The notes beneath the pieces were generated by a model that was given only the letters and a program-made list of their open reading frames with translations, made no database searches and was not told where the DNA came from. Position numbers and translations under genes: made by a program. This document shows, piece by piece, positions 13,894 through 21,570 of a stretch of 21,709 bases of DNA. Numbering within the stretch: position 1 is the first letter of the stretch; each line of letters starts with the position of its first letter. Origin of the DNA: Azospirillum sp. 47_25 (GTDB lineage: Bacteria > Pseudomonadota > Alphaproteobacteria > RF32 > CAG-239); contig MNTU01000027.1 in the NCBI GenBank assembly GCA_001917125.1, positions 716 through 22,424 on the forward strand, read 5' to 3'.

Positions 13894-14664
13894 TCAGCGT
13901 CCGGTCAAGCTCATCATTTTATGAAACAGGCGGAGTCTGGAAGGTTCGCCGGCGGAGAGCTTGGCGGCAACTTGCAGAGCCTCGGCGGAATCAAGCCGGA
14001 GGTGGTGCAGGGTCTTTTGTAAAACGGCGCCTTTGTCTTCATAATGCACGCCAGACAAAATAACCTGTCCGTTGCCGTATGTTTGGCGGATAATGGCCGG
14101 AAGCTTTTTCTCCGTATCATAAACTGCCAAAATGTCGGGTTCGGTATTGGCCGCCAAATCAAAGTACGGACCGCCGTGATAATAAACCGTATGTTGTTCC
14201 TGATCCTGCCAGATCAGGTTGACGGCAGCGGTCGAGGCGGCATCTTTGGCATAGGGGCGGATGCCGAACTCTTTATATAGGGTTCCGACAGCCCGGCCTT
14301 CAACCAAATTCAGCCCGCAGAAACTGATAATACGCAGTTCGGGAATATCTTCCTCAAAGACGGTTTCCCGGCAGGCATAATAGGCGCCGGCGCAAATGCC
14401 GTAATAAATGCCGCCGTCACGGACATATTCCCTGATTTTTTCATTGCCGAGAACCTCAAGTTTCCGCCGAAAAGGCGTTCCGGCACCGCCCGGCATAAAA
14501 AAGGCGAGAACCGATTCATTCAGACTGCCTTCTTTGATAATCCCGGCCGCATCGGTAAAATCAACGGTGCCGCCGCACGGTTCAAAATATTCTTTCAGGC
14601 CGTATTCCAACGCATTAAGGTCGGAACATCCGTAATCACGGTAAATTAGAATTTTGTCACGCAT
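13894..14664 (-). CDS. BPL_N domain protein (class I glutamine amidotransferase-like)
   Basis: A 256-residue protein of the BPL_N type, related to the N-terminal domain of eukaryotic biotin-protein ligase and to class I glutamine amidotransferases. Seen: ILIYRDYGCSDLN (5-17), FFMPGGAGTPFRRKLEVLG (55-73), IREYVRDGGIYYGICAGAYY (77-96) with the nucleophile-elbow Cys91, then VYYHGGPYFD and ILSGVHYEDKG, the late His region. No ligase domain is fused to it. The open frame continues upstream through the tRNA gene to 14862, but that is not coding; the ATG at 14664 begins the family homology, though its ribosome site (AGAGAA) is weak. The physiological reaction is unknown. Confidence 0.85.
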   Translation of the reverse strand: MRDKILIYRDYGCSDLNALEYGLKEYFEPCGGTVDFTDAAGIIKEGSLNESVLAFFMPGGAGTPFRRKLEVLGNEKIREYVRDGGIYYGICAGAYYACRETVFEEDIPELRIISFCGLNLVEGRAVGTLYKEFGIRPYAKDAASTAAVNLIWQDQEQHTVYYHGGPYFDLAANTEPDILAVYDTEKKLPAIIRQTYGNGQVILSGVHYEDKGAVLQKTLHHLRLDSAEALQVAAKLSAGEPSRLRLFHKMMSLTGR

Positions 14665-14757
14665 TCGTTTCTCTGTCAGTTTAAGGGAGTTAATGGCCGA
14701 TCCTGCTGGCGGAAAAGGACAATTGGCCGATATGGGAGAATATTTTGCCACCAATCT

Positions 14758-14810
14758 AAAAAAGTCAGGATATTCAGACTGAAAATAGTATTTAGCCTGA
14801 AATCCTGACT
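14758..14810 (-). terminator. Terminator of the tRNA-Pro transcript
   Basis: Minus strand: AGTCAGGA (14803-14810) pairs perfectly with TCCTGACT (14763-14770), extended inward by TTCAG/CTGAA with one bulge, then six T (14758-14763). It starts eight bases after the tRNA CCA end. Confidence 0.85.
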
Positions 14811-14817
14811 TCCGTTT

Positions 14818-14894
14818 TGGTCGGGATGACTGGATTCGAACCAGCGACCACTTGCACCCCATGCAAATGCGCTACCAGGCTGCGCTACATCCCG
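14818..14894 (-). tRNA. tRNA-Pro (anticodon GGG)
   Basis: Reads as a full cloverleaf on the minus strand. The acceptor arms are CGGGATG / CATCCCG (7 bp), the D arm has GCGC / GCGC, the anticodon stem TTTGC / GCAAG encloses loop ATGGGGT (anticodon GGG), and the T arm is GCTGG-TTCGAAT-CCAGT. The discriminator is A (14821) and the CCA end is encoded (14818-14820). GGG reads Pro codons CCC and CCT. It is monocistronic, with its own promoter (14916-14944) and terminator (14758-14810). Confidence 0.96.
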
Positions 14895-14915
14895 ATGACT
14901 GCTGTCAACCACTAT

Positions 14916-14944
14916 TCTATAAGTCCTTCTGATGACAAATGCAA
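14916..14944 (-). promoter_or_regulatory. Promoter of tRNA-Pro
   Basis: Minus strand: TTGCAT (14939-14944), 17 bases, TATAGA (14916-14921), followed by a 5' leader of about 15 bases before the tRNA. A TTGACA in that leader is too close to the gene to act as its -35. Confidence 0.5.
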
Positions 14945-15017
14945 GTGTTTTTTTATCTTTTGGCATAATTTTGCCGTCCGTTCCGAAAAGTTGGGAAAGA
15001 GAAAAGGCTGTTCCGCT

Positions 15018-15395
15018 TTAGCTTGAAATTTTATTCCTGTTTTTCAAAAATTTTTGCAGATACTTTTCCAGAATCAGAGCATGCGTATGCTCCTGATCCT
15101 TTGCCGCGTAGAGCAGGGTAATCTTATCATGCCCCGCCGTCTCTTTCTCAAATTCTTTCACACCGGCGGCATTGTTTTGCAGCTCCTGCCAATATAGGGC
15201 TTTAAACGCTTCCCATCTTTCCTCCCTGTGTCCGAACCATTTGCGTAGGTCGCCTGACGGAGCCAGTTCTTTGGCCCACAGATTGATACAGGCGTTTTCT
15301 TTGCTCATGCCGCGCGGCCACAAACGGTCCACCAATACGCGATAACCGTCGCTTTGCAGCGGCTGTTCGTAAATTCTTTTGGTTGTTATCTCCAT
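15018..15395 (-). CDS. DUF488 (YeaO-like) family protein
   Basis: A 125-residue cytoplasmic DUF488 protein. Diagnostic motifs: KRIYEQP, GYRVLVDRLWPRGMSKENA (about 17-35), LWAKELAPSGDLRKWFGHRE (about 39-58), RWEAFKALYWQEL and ITLLYAAKDQEHTHALIL (about 92-109) where relatives also have an alternating pattern. The family is widespread but has no agreed function. The ribosome site GGGAGG is very strong. The gene has a possible promoter at 15413-15440 with a palindrome over its -35. Confidence 0.92.
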   Translation of the reverse strand: MEITTKRIYEQPLQSDGYRVLVDRLWPRGMSKENACINLWAKELAPSGDLRKWFGHREERWEAFKALYWQELQNNAAGVKEFEKETAGHDKITLLYAAKDQEHTHALILEKYLQKFLKNRNKISS

Positions 15396-15412
15396 TTTTT
15401 CCTCCCGGGATT

Positions 15413-15440
15413 CATATAATTAACAGGCCGGCTGCTTCAA
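15413..15440 (-). promoter_or_regulatory. Possible promoter of the DUF488 gene
   Basis: Minus strand: TTGAAG (15435-15440), 16 bases, TATATG (15413-15418). The -35 lies inside the palindrome GCTTCAAGTTTGAAGC (15434-15449). Confidence 0.35.
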
Positions 15441-15449
15441 GTTTGAAGC
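15434..15449. repeat. Palindrome GCTTCAA-GT-TTGAAGC between divergent genes
   Basis: Perfect 7-bp arms. It lies between the DUF488 gene (-) and the two-TM protein gene (+). Outer bases GGCCGG / CCGCC can extend the stem with small internal loops, and TTTTATTT follows on the plus strand, so it could also act as a terminator-like hairpin; operator use is equally possible. Confidence 0.35.
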
Positions 15450-15512
15450 CCCGCCTTTTATTTGCCGTTTGAAGAATTATATTATTGGGAAAAGTCAAAC
15501 AGGGATTTAAAA

Positions 15513-16175
15513 ATGATGATAACGAAAAGACAGGCACGTAAAGACTGGCGGGCGATTGCCGCCGCTTTTTGGAACTTTTGGACCAGCAAAACCGGGGCGT
15601 TTATTCTGGCGGTTTCGGGAATTGCTTTCGGCTACTATATTTTTTACATCAGCCGCCCGATTCTCAAATATGAAACGGAGAAGGTCACTTTCATTTCTTC
15701 TCAGAATAACAATGAATATGCCGTTTCCGTCAAGGGAAAAGACTATAAAGACTTATATCTGACCCGGGTCTATCTGCATAATAAGGGCGCTATGGCGCTT
15801 TCCGGCAGCGATGTTTCCAAAATCGGGCATGATCCCATTCGCATTACGGTTCCCGAGGGAGCAAAACTGGTGCATTATACGTTGGATAATACGGCCACCA
15901 CGGATGCCATAACCGCGCATCTTGAAAAAGTGGACAATGATCTGGTTATCAAATTTGACTATCTGAATCCAGATTATCAGATTGCCGCATCTCTGCTACA
16001 TGAAAACCCTGATGCCGAGTTCACCGTGTCCGGCAGTGCACTGAATGTCAATGAAATTACGCGGGAATGGAGCGATGAAGCAATAAAGTCATATATTCTG
16101 TGGTCTCTGGGAATACTTTATTCTCTGTTGCTTCTGCTCTATATTTATAATCATTGGAAACGTAAGCACATGTAA
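15513..16175 (+). CDS. Uncharacterised two-TM membrane protein with extracytoplasmic domain
   Basis: A 220-residue protein I cannot assign to a family. A basic cytoplasmic N-terminus (MMITKRQARKDWR) is followed by a membrane segment at about 28-48, a polar beta-rich region of about 140 residues (KVTFISSQNNNEYAVSVKG ... LTRVYLHNKGAMALSG ... FDYLNPDYQIAASLL), and a second membrane segment at about 193-214 ending in a basic tail. The positive-inside rule puts both ends in the cytoplasm and the central domain in the periplasm. The NKGAMALSGSDV segment recalls immunoglobulin-like folds, but weakly. A TTG at 15462 extends the frame, yet AGGGA seven bases before the ATG at 15513 marks the likely start. 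It is upstream of ppa on the same strand but ppa has its own promoter. Confidence 0.75.
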   Translation: MMITKRQARKDWRAIAAAFWNFWTSKTGAFILAVSGIAFGYYIFYISRPILKYETEKVTFISSQNNNEYAVSVKGKDYKDLYLTRVYLHNKGAMALSGSDVSKIGHDPIRITVPEGAKLVHYTLDNTATTDAITAHLEKVDNDLVIKFDYLNPDYQIAASLLHENPDAEFTVSGSALNVNEITREWSDEAIKSYILWSLGILYSLLLLLYIYNHWKRKHM

Positions 16176-16183
16176 TAAATCCT

Positions 16184-16211
16184 TTGACTTTTTGAGCGAT
16201 TGGCTTATTTT
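16184..16211 (+). promoter_or_regulatory. Promoter of ppa
   Basis: TTGACT (16184-16189), 16 bases, TATTTT (16206-16211). It gives a leader of about 33 bases to the ATG at 16251, including AGGA at 16239-16242. Confidence 0.5.
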
Positions 16212-16250
16212 AACTCCCATTGTTTAACATAGATGATGAGGAAAATAAGC

Positions 16251-16805
16251 ATGTTGCACCCATGGCACGGCGTCAGCTGCGGGGAAAACTTCCCCGAAGT
16301 GGTAACCGCGATGATTGAAGTTCCCCGCGGCTCTAATATTAAATATGAACTGGATAAACTGAGCGGCCTGCTCAAAGTTGACCGCATTCTTTACAGCGCG
16401 GTGCATTATCCGGCCAACTACGGGTTTATTCCGCAGACTTACTGCGATGATAACGACCCTCTGGATATTCTGGTTTTGGGACAGGAACCGGTTTTGCCTT
16501 TGGCGATCATGCGGGCCAAGCCGATCGGCGTTATGAAAATGGTTGATCAGGGAGAAATGGACGACAAAATCATCGCCGTCCACCTTGATGACCCCGAATA
16601 CAGCCACTATAACTCAATTGACGAGCTGCCGCCGCATACGCTGAAAACCTTGCAGCGTTTTTTTGAAGACTATAAGGTTCTGGAAAACAAAGAAGTGGTC
16701 ATTGAGACTTTTCTCGGTCCCGATGAGGCGAAAAAAATTCTGAACAATGCCGTCAAACTGTATAAAGACTGCAAATGTTCGCTTCCCGGTTACGGAGGAG
16801 AATAG
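16251..16805 (+). CDS. ppa: Inorganic pyrophosphatase (family I)
   Basis: A 184-residue soluble family I pyrophosphatase that hydrolyses pyrophosphate to two phosphates. Seen: [20 protein letters not shown] (17-36), [20 protein letters not shown], the metal-binding signature DNDPLD (67-72) with three Asp, and [20 protein letters not shown] including the further conserved Asp residues. Upstream in-frame ATGs (16233, 16236) lack a ribosome site; AGGA eight bases before 16251 favours this start. The N-terminus [15 protein letters not shown] is longer and different from the usual short opening. Confidence 0.95.
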   Translation: MLHPWHGVSCGENFPEVVTAMIEVPRGSNIKYELDKLSGLLKVDRILYSAVHYPANYGFIPQTYCDDNDPLDILVLGQEPVLPLAIMRAKPIGVMKMVDQGEMDDKIIAVHLDDPEYSHYNSIDELPPHTLKTLQRFFEDYKVLENKEVVIETFLGPDEAKKILNNAVKLYKDCKCSLPGYGGE

Positions 16806-16815
16806 CTAAAAGCTG

Positions 16816-16844
16816 TTGCATTAAGCAAATTGTGAGGGTATATA
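16816..16844 (+). promoter_or_regulatory. Promoter of the glycosyltransferase operon
   Basis: TTGCAT (16816-16821), 17 bases, TATATA (16839-16844). It lies just after ppa and about 35 bases before the first glycosyltransferase ATG at 16880. Confidence 0.55.
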
Positions 16845-16879
16845 TAAGAAAGATTATTTAGCAAGTGAAGGAAATTTCC

Positions 16880-17869
16880 ATGCCCGCAATCTCTCTTATT
16901 ATACCCTTGTACAATGCCGAAAAATACTTGCGCCCATGCTTGGATTCGGCCAAAAACCAAACTTTTGAAGATATCGAAATCATTTGCATTAATGACGGTT
17001 CAACCGACAATACGGCCGATATCGTCAATGAATATGTTGCCGAAGATTCGCGTTTCCGGCTGATTGAACAGGAAAATGCCGGCTGCTCGATGGCCCGCAA
17101 CCACGGTCTGAAAAGCGCACTGTCACCTTATGTTGCTTTGCTGGATCAGGATGACGTACTGCATCCGCAGGCAATGGAAGTTCTTCATCACCTGATTACC
17201 AAATACAATGCCGATGTGGCAGAGTTCGTTAACGAAACCGTTCCCGATGATTTTGTCATGAGCAATCCGCCGCATTATGACATTGATAAAATCCCCGCTG
17301 AATTTTCGCAGGACGCGTTCCATTTCTGGTTTCGTAATCCCCGCGGCGGTTCGGTGCTGGTTTGGAACCGGCTTTATAAGAAAGATGCCATCGCCGGTAT
17401 TGAATTTCCGCAGGATATCCAGCCCGCGGAAGATACGATATTCACCCTGAAGGTAATGTTCCACGTTTTGAGTATTGTTCATACCGATACCAGACTGCTT
17501 TATTACCGCGACAGTTCAACCTCAGTGATGAATCAGGGAAAAACCGACAAATATGTCCGGGTACATGCCGCTGCCGGACAGGTACTTTACGACTATTTTC
17601 TCAAATCGGACCGGGTTAAAAACAAACAGGATTATAAGTTGTTGGAGCGTTATGTCAGCCGCTTTATTTTCAAATCGGTTGTTTCCCAGCCCCTGCGCCG
17701 CATGAATGACAAGGAAACCCGTTTGCAGTCGTTGGAAAAAGCGCGTGAACTGGTTCTGCCGCTGTATCGTCAGGGGGCCCTGAAGCCGGAATTGCTGGGC
17801 TGGCGCAAGGCTTTGGCCTGCCGTTTGTTTTTCAACGGACACTTTACTCTGGCGAGGTTGTTTGTATGA
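16880..17869 (+). CDS. Glycosyltransferase family 2 protein
   Basis: A 329-residue GT-A fold glycosyltransferase, probably cytoplasmic and adding a sugar to a surface glycan. Seen: AISLIIPLYNAEKYLRPCLD (3-22), IICINDGSTDNTADIV (34-49), ENAGCSMARNHGL (65-77), and the metal/nucleotide-sugar DxD region LLDQDDV (87-93). A later WNRLYKKDAI and PAEDTIF block supplies the catalytic-base acidic residues. Donor and acceptor cannot be told. A GTG at 16865 could extend it by five codons, but AAGGA seven bases before the ATG supports 16880. Its stop overlaps the next gene's start (ATGA). Confidence 0.9.
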   Translation: MPAISLIIPLYNAEKYLRPCLDSAKNQTFEDIEIICINDGSTDNTADIVNEYVAEDSRFRLIEQENAGCSMARNHGLKSALSPYVALLDQDDVLHPQAMEVLHHLITKYNADVAEFVNETVPDDFVMSNPPHYDIDKIPAEFSQDAFHFWFRNPRGGSVLVWNRLYKKDAIAGIEFPQDIQPAEDTIFTLKVMFHVLSIVHTDTRLLYYRDSSTSVMNQGKTDKYVRVHAAAGQVLYDYFLKSDRVKNKQDYKLLERYVSRFIFKSVVSQPLRRMNDKETRLQSLEKARELVLPLYRQGALKPELLGWRKALACRLFFNGHFTLARLFV

Positions 17870-18831
17870 CTAAAATTGACGTGGCTATCAATTCCTATAA
17901 AAAACCGGAATCTTTAATCTATACATTGATGACGCTGAAGAAAGTCGCGGCAGATTTGATTGATACCGTTTATATCAACGACGACTGCTCCGATAACGGC
18001 GCTTACGAACTCTACACCCATCCCGCGGTGGCGGAATATTTCAAGCCCTGGAAATTGGATGTTCGGGTTAATACGCATAATGTGGGAATTAAGGAAGTTT
18101 ATGTCCGGGGATATCGTCCGGCTTATATGCGGACGCTGAAATTTATGCTCAGCAACTGGAAACGCTTTTATTCATCCGCATATTCCCATAACCGCGAAGA
18201 TATCCGCTATCAGTATGCCTTGGACCATACGGATAAAGATTATCTGATGCTGATGCACGATGATGTTATGTATCTGCAAGATGTTGTCAGCCTTTATCTG
18301 CAAACGCTCCGAAGTGACGACAAAATAGCCTTGGTCGGAGAACTGGGACAGTGCTGGCGCTGCCGCTTTGCAGACATCTGCAATCCGCAGAAGATAATGC
18401 AGGGCGAACGTCCGTCGCCATACTGGCCGCTGACCCCGTCGCCCAAAACCAAAGATATCCGAAACTTTAATCCCAAACAGGCTTTCAGCCGCGAATGCCG
18501 GATTAATGAATGGGTGTCGATGGTCAATGTCAAAAATGCCCGGGAAATAACCGAAAAAAGCCGCAGTTTCTTCGGCAATATGTATAAGCATGCCGACACC
18601 GGCGCCTATTGGTTTGGCATGCTGGTTGATTTGGGGTATAAGTTTTCTGATCCCTTTATTGCAACGAACAGTCAGGTTAAAGATTATTATGATCATGCCT
18701 GGCAGGGACATTCCGGCCATTCGGTCTGGGTTAATCAGGGTGACGGAAAATCTAAATACAATGCCGCGGAAATTATCGACCGCATTCGCCGGGAATTCGG
18801 TTTTGAAATGCCTGAAATTGTAGGAAAATAA
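17866..18831 (+). CDS. Glycosyltransferase family 2-like protein
   Basis: A 321-residue protein opening like a GT2 enzyme: KIDVAINSYKKPESLIYTLM (3-22), VYINDDCSDNG (35-45), and an MHDDVMYL segment (130-137) in the DxD position. The rest departs from ordinary GT2: a cysteine cluster GQCWRCRFADIC (Cys163, 166, 172), a WVSMVNVKNARE region and a late DYYDHAWQGHSGHSVW block rich in His and aromatic residues. It is translationally coupled to the upstream GT2 by a 4-base overlap and followed by the acyltransferase after four bases, so all three form one operon. The exact sugar transferred is unknown. Confidence 0.8.
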   Translation: MTKIDVAINSYKKPESLIYTLMTLKKVAADLIDTVYINDDCSDNGAYELYTHPAVAEYFKPWKLDVRVNTHNVGIKEVYVRGYRPAYMRTLKFMLSNWKRFYSSAYSHNREDIRYQYALDHTDKDYLMLMHDDVMYLQDVVSLYLQTLRSDDKIALVGELGQCWRCRFADICNPQKIMQGERPSPYWPLTPSPKTKDIRNFNPKQAFSRECRINEWVSMVNVKNAREITEKSRSFFGNMYKHADTGAYWFGMLVDLGYKFSDPFIATNSQVKDYYDHAWQGHSGHSVWVNQGDGKSKYNAAEIIDRIRREFGFEMPEIVGK

Positions 18832-18835
18832 AGCA

Positions 18836-19681
18836 ATGTTAAATCACAAACAAAAAAATGAGATTGACGGCCTGCCGCAGTTCTATAAAAATTCGGCCAT
18901 CCATTTTTCCGGAAAAAACAACCGCATAAAAATTGGTCCGAAAGTCTTTGTTAAAGACAGTAAAATTAAGCTCTATGGCGATTCGTCGTTAGAGCTGGAA
19001 GAGGGATGTTATTTGCAGGGATGTACGTTTATTATCCGTAACGCCCATGTCAAATTCGGCCGTTGCTGCGAGCTGATGAATGTGAAAGTTTCGGCTTTCG
19101 ACGGCTCTTATCTTGAAATCGGCGGAAATTCGGCCGTAACCGGAGAGTGGGAACTGAAAGACGCGGCAACCGTAACCGCCAAAAAACTGTGGTGCACCTG
19201 GCCGCCGCTGGTAGCAGCCAAGGGTGGCAAAATTACCATGGGAGACTGCGGCCTGGCTGATACCACGATTTATAATACCGACTATCATCCGATTTATGAC
19301 TTTGACGGCAATATCATCAATCAAGACCGCGATGTGATCATCGAAGATAATGTCTGGGTTGGCCGCCGAACGGTTATCCTGAAAGGAGTAACGCTCGGTA
19401 ACGGTTGTATCTTGGGCTTTGGCAGTGTTGTCAGCCGCAGCATTCCGCCGCATTGTATTGCCGCCGGCATGCCGGCCAAGGTCGTGAAAGAAAATGTTGT
19501 CTGGGCGGCGCATGACGATTCAGACTATAAGAAGTATTTTCCCCTGACGTCTGAAACTGCAGCAGACTTTTTCACGATGACCAAACCGAAAGACAATTAT
19601 GAAAACCGCAAAATCAAAACTTCTTGCCGTTTATTAACTCGGTTAAAACTCCGCTTGGCCCTGTGGCAAAGCAAATCATAA
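18836..19681 (+). CDS. Left-handed beta-helix acyltransferase (surface-glycan O-acetyltransferase type)
   Basis: A 281-residue hexapeptide-repeat protein. Repeats run from about residue 30 to 110 (KIGPKVFVKDSKIKLYGDSS, LEEGCYLQG and so on) and again at about 160-215 (VIIEDNVWVGRRTVILKGVT, LGNGCILGFGSVVSRSIPP), closing with AAGMPAKVVKENVVW, the classic end of acetyltransferases of this type. The TDYHPIYD loop (about 149-156) carries the likely catalytic His. It would acetylate a sugar using acetyl-CoA. The C-terminal 60 residues are a basic extension. AGGA about ten bases before the ATG; third gene of the glycan operon. Convergent with the GT-D gene, with only 39 bases between and no clear terminator. 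Confidence 0.88.
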   Translation: MLNHKQKNEIDGLPQFYKNSAIHFSGKNNRIKIGPKVFVKDSKIKLYGDSSLELEEGCYLQGCTFIIRNAHVKFGRCCELMNVKVSAFDGSYLEIGGNSAVTGEWELKDAATVTAKKLWCTWPPLVAAKGGKITMGDCGLADTTIYNTDYHPIYDFDGNIINQDRDVIIEDNVWVGRRTVILKGVTLGNGCILGFGSVVSRSIPPHCIAAGMPAKVVKENVVWAAHDDSDYKKYFPLTSETAADFFTMTKPKDNYENRKIKTSCRLLTRLKLRLALWQSKS

Positions 19682-19720
19682 GTTTTAACGGCATTTGTAT
19701 CAAAAGTATGAAGACGGTCT

Positions 19721-20608
19721 CTAAGAAGCAAAAAATTTGCCGATAACGATGGTTTCTTTACGCTTGAGCCAGTCATAAGCTTTGCCGAGGTGGCCGATAT
19801 CCAGAGCCTGATAGCCGGCTTTGGCCAAATCATAAGCCAAAACGGTGGCGGTGGGGCCGAGAACCACAATCATCAGGCGGTCTTTCGGCTGGGCTTTTGC
19901 TTCTGCAAGTAAGCGGTCATAATCCCGGAAAGCGTGCGCTTTAGGGCCGTAGATATAATTGACTGATTTGGCATTATCATAAATATCATGCTGAAAAATT
20001 TCGGTTCCCTCGCCGCGGATGATTGTAATGTCCCGCCCGTCCCAGATTTTGCGGATTTCATTGTAATAGGCTTCAATTTCAGCTTCGTCTTTTGGTGCAT
20101 TTTCATTATCCGGTTCAATGGCATGTGCGGTAAAACAGGCATCGGCATAAGTCTGTTCAAAATTGAGATATTTATAAATCTGAGTACGGTTTTTAGCCAT
20201 AAATGTCCGCCAATAGGCGCGGGATTGTGCGTCAACGTCTGTCAGTGAGCCGAAACGGTCGGGAATGCCGACCAGAATGGACGGATCGTCAGATTGTAAA
20301 ACTTCGGTCAGACGGGCGGCAATTTCCGGCGTATATTCCTGAAAGCCGATAGCCCGCCCGAACATCAGGTTAAACTCACCGTCTCCGTAACGAACCACGC
20401 TGCATTTATCACGAATGATTTTTGCAACGCTTTCTTTCTGTCCGAGAACTTTAGGCAGACGCAAAGATTTGACCTCGTCACAGATTTCATATTTGAGATT
20501 ATCCAGCATATATTCGTAATCTGCATATTTTTTAATGGCTTTGTGGTGTGCTTTAAGGTCAAATTTCAGCAGACGGATAAGATTCTTGGCAAAAAGAGTG
20601 GCTCCCAT
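19721..20608 (-). CDS. GT-D fold glycosyltransferase (DUF1792, SP_1767 family)
   Basis: A 295-residue protein of the DUF1792 / GT-D type, first described for a streptococcal adhesin-glycosylation enzyme. Seen: SVVRYGDGEFNLMFGRAIGF (70-89), where D76-G77-E78 is the metal-binding DxE of the fold; ILVGIPDRFGSL; WRTFMAKNR; DITIIRGEGTEIF; and the C-terminal VVLGPTATVLAYDLAKAGYQ ... DIGHLGKAYDW (about 248-280), diagnostic of the family. The basic N-terminus may sit on the membrane. AGGA eight bases before the ATG fixes the start. It is transcribed toward the acyltransferase and away from the rhamnan-F-like gene. Confidence 0.9.
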   Translation of the reverse strand: MGATLFAKNLIRLLKFDLKAHHKAIKKYADYEYMLDNLKYEICDEVKSLRLPKVLGQKESVAKIIRDKCSVVRYGDGEFNLMFGRAIGFQEYTPEIAARLTEVLQSDDPSILVGIPDRFGSLTDVDAQSRAYWRTFMAKNRTQIYKYLNFEQTYADACFTAHAIEPDNENAPKDEAEIEAYYNEIRKIWDGRDITIIRGEGTEIFQHDIYDNAKSVNYIYGPKAHAFRDYDRLLAEAKAQPKDRLMIVVLGPTATVLAYDLAKAGYQALDIGHLGKAYDWLKRKETIVIGKFFAS

Positions 20609-20628
20609 GCGATAATTCCTGTTTAGAG

Positions 20629-20656
20629 TTGACTATTGCCGGAAGTTTATTACAAT
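20629..20656 (+). promoter_or_regulatory. Promoter of the rhamnan-F-like gene
   Basis: TTGACT (20629-20634), 16 bases, TACAAT (20651-20656), five of six matches in each box. The leader to the ATG at 20696 is about 33 bases. Confidence 0.5.
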
Positions 20657-20672
20657 CAACCCTGTATTGCAA
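20644..20672 (-). promoter_or_regulatory. Possible promoter of the GT-D gene, overlapping the divergent promoter
   Basis: Minus strand: TTGCAA (20667-20672), 17 bases, TAAACT (20644-20649). It overlaps the spacer and -10 of the plus-strand promoter at 20629-20656, so the two would compete. The -10 is only four of six. Confidence 0.3.
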
Positions 20673-20695
20673 CAGTTTTATCCAAAGGGTTAAAT

Positions 20696-21544
20696 ATGAA
20701 AATCTTGGTGCACCTCCATTTGTATTACGCGGATATGCTGTCGGAAATGATAAACCGCCTCCGCAGCCTGGAGGGCAGGGACTATGATTTATATGTAACC
20801 TTGGGAAAAGATGATCCCTTGGTCAAAAAAGATATCCTCAGTTTCAAAAACGATGCGCGGATTTTGGTTGTTGACAATAGGGGATATGATTTGGCACCGT
20901 TTTTAGCCGTGCTGCATGAGGTCGATTTGGATAAATACGATTATCTGATAAAACTGCATACCAAAAGAGATTTGCCGGCACCGGCCGAGTTGCCCCGCTG
21001 CTGTTTCCGCGGTTCACAATGGCGTGAATGCCTGACCGGATTTATGAAAGACAGAACCGCCCTCGATAAGGCTTTGAAACTCTTTATCCAAAAGCCTGAA
21101 ATCGGAATGCTCAGCCACTATAAGCTGTTAATCTCTGCCGCCAAAGAAGATAGGGAAGCTAACCGCCGTGCCGAAGAAATTATGCAAAAGCTCGGCCTGA
21201 AAGTCAGAGACCGTCATTTTATTGCCGGAACCATGTTTATTTGCCGGGCAGGGATAATGAAACCGTTATTGCGGCTGCCTTATACGGCCGCGGATTTTGA
21301 CGTTCCTGCCGCCGATCATGCCGGCGGAACTCTGGCTCATGCTTTGGAACGGGTTCTGAGTTGGCTGGTGGCAGCTCAAGGTTTTGCAATTTCCAGCTAT
21401 ACGCCGCTGACATTGTCGGCACTTATACAAATCGCCGCCTATAAATGTAAACGTTTCCTGTATCGCAAACACACCAACAGCAAAGGGATTACCCGAATTA
21501 AAATCTGTAAAATCCCGGTTTATAAAAACAGCCGGAAGAAATAA
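20696..21544 (+). CDS. Rhamnan synthesis protein F (RgpF)-like protein
   Basis: A 282-residue protein resembling the RgpF / rhamnan synthesis F family. Seen: ILVHLHLYYADMLSEMINRL (3-22), YDLYVTLGKDD, VVDNRGYDLAPFLAVL (58-73), YDYLIKLHTKRD (81-92) and SQWRECLTGFM (107-117), which are the ordered family motifs. A basic Lys/Arg-rich tail ends it. Family members help assemble rhamnose-containing or similar cell-surface polysaccharides. This copy is short and stands alone rather than being fused to other glycosyltransferase domains. A TTG at 20636 would extend it, but AAAGGG before the ATG at 20696 decides the start. Confidence 0.85.
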   Translation: MKILVHLHLYYADMLSEMINRLRSLEGRDYDLYVTLGKDDPLVKKDILSFKNDARILVVDNRGYDLAPFLAVLHEVDLDKYDYLIKLHTKRDLPAPAELPRCCFRGSQWRECLTGFMKDRTALDKALKLFIQKPEIGMLSHYKLLISAAKEDREANRRAEEIMQKLGLKVRDRHFIAGTMFICRAGIMKPLLRLPYTAADFDVPAADHAGGTLAHALERVLSWLVAAQGFAISSYTPLTLSALIQIAAYKCKRFLYRKHTNSKGITRIKICKIPVYKNSRKK

Positions 21545-21570
21545 CCCTGCCCGAAAGGATAAGAAGTGAT

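Noticed and set aside
13885..13899. CGCTG-TTGT-CAGCG hairpin at the BPL_N stop codon as a terminator
   Set aside because: Only a 5-bp stem, overlapping the stop codon, with no T-run after it on the minus strand.
14665..14862. Upstream extension of the BPL_N reading frame to an ATG at 14862
   Set aside because: It runs through the tRNA-Pro terminator and into the tRNA gene itself; family homology starts at 14664.
14900..14908. TTGACA just upstream of tRNA-Pro as its promoter -35
   Set aside because: It is too close to the mature tRNA 5' end to leave room for a -10 and transcription start; the TTGCAT-N17-TATAGA pair further up fits.
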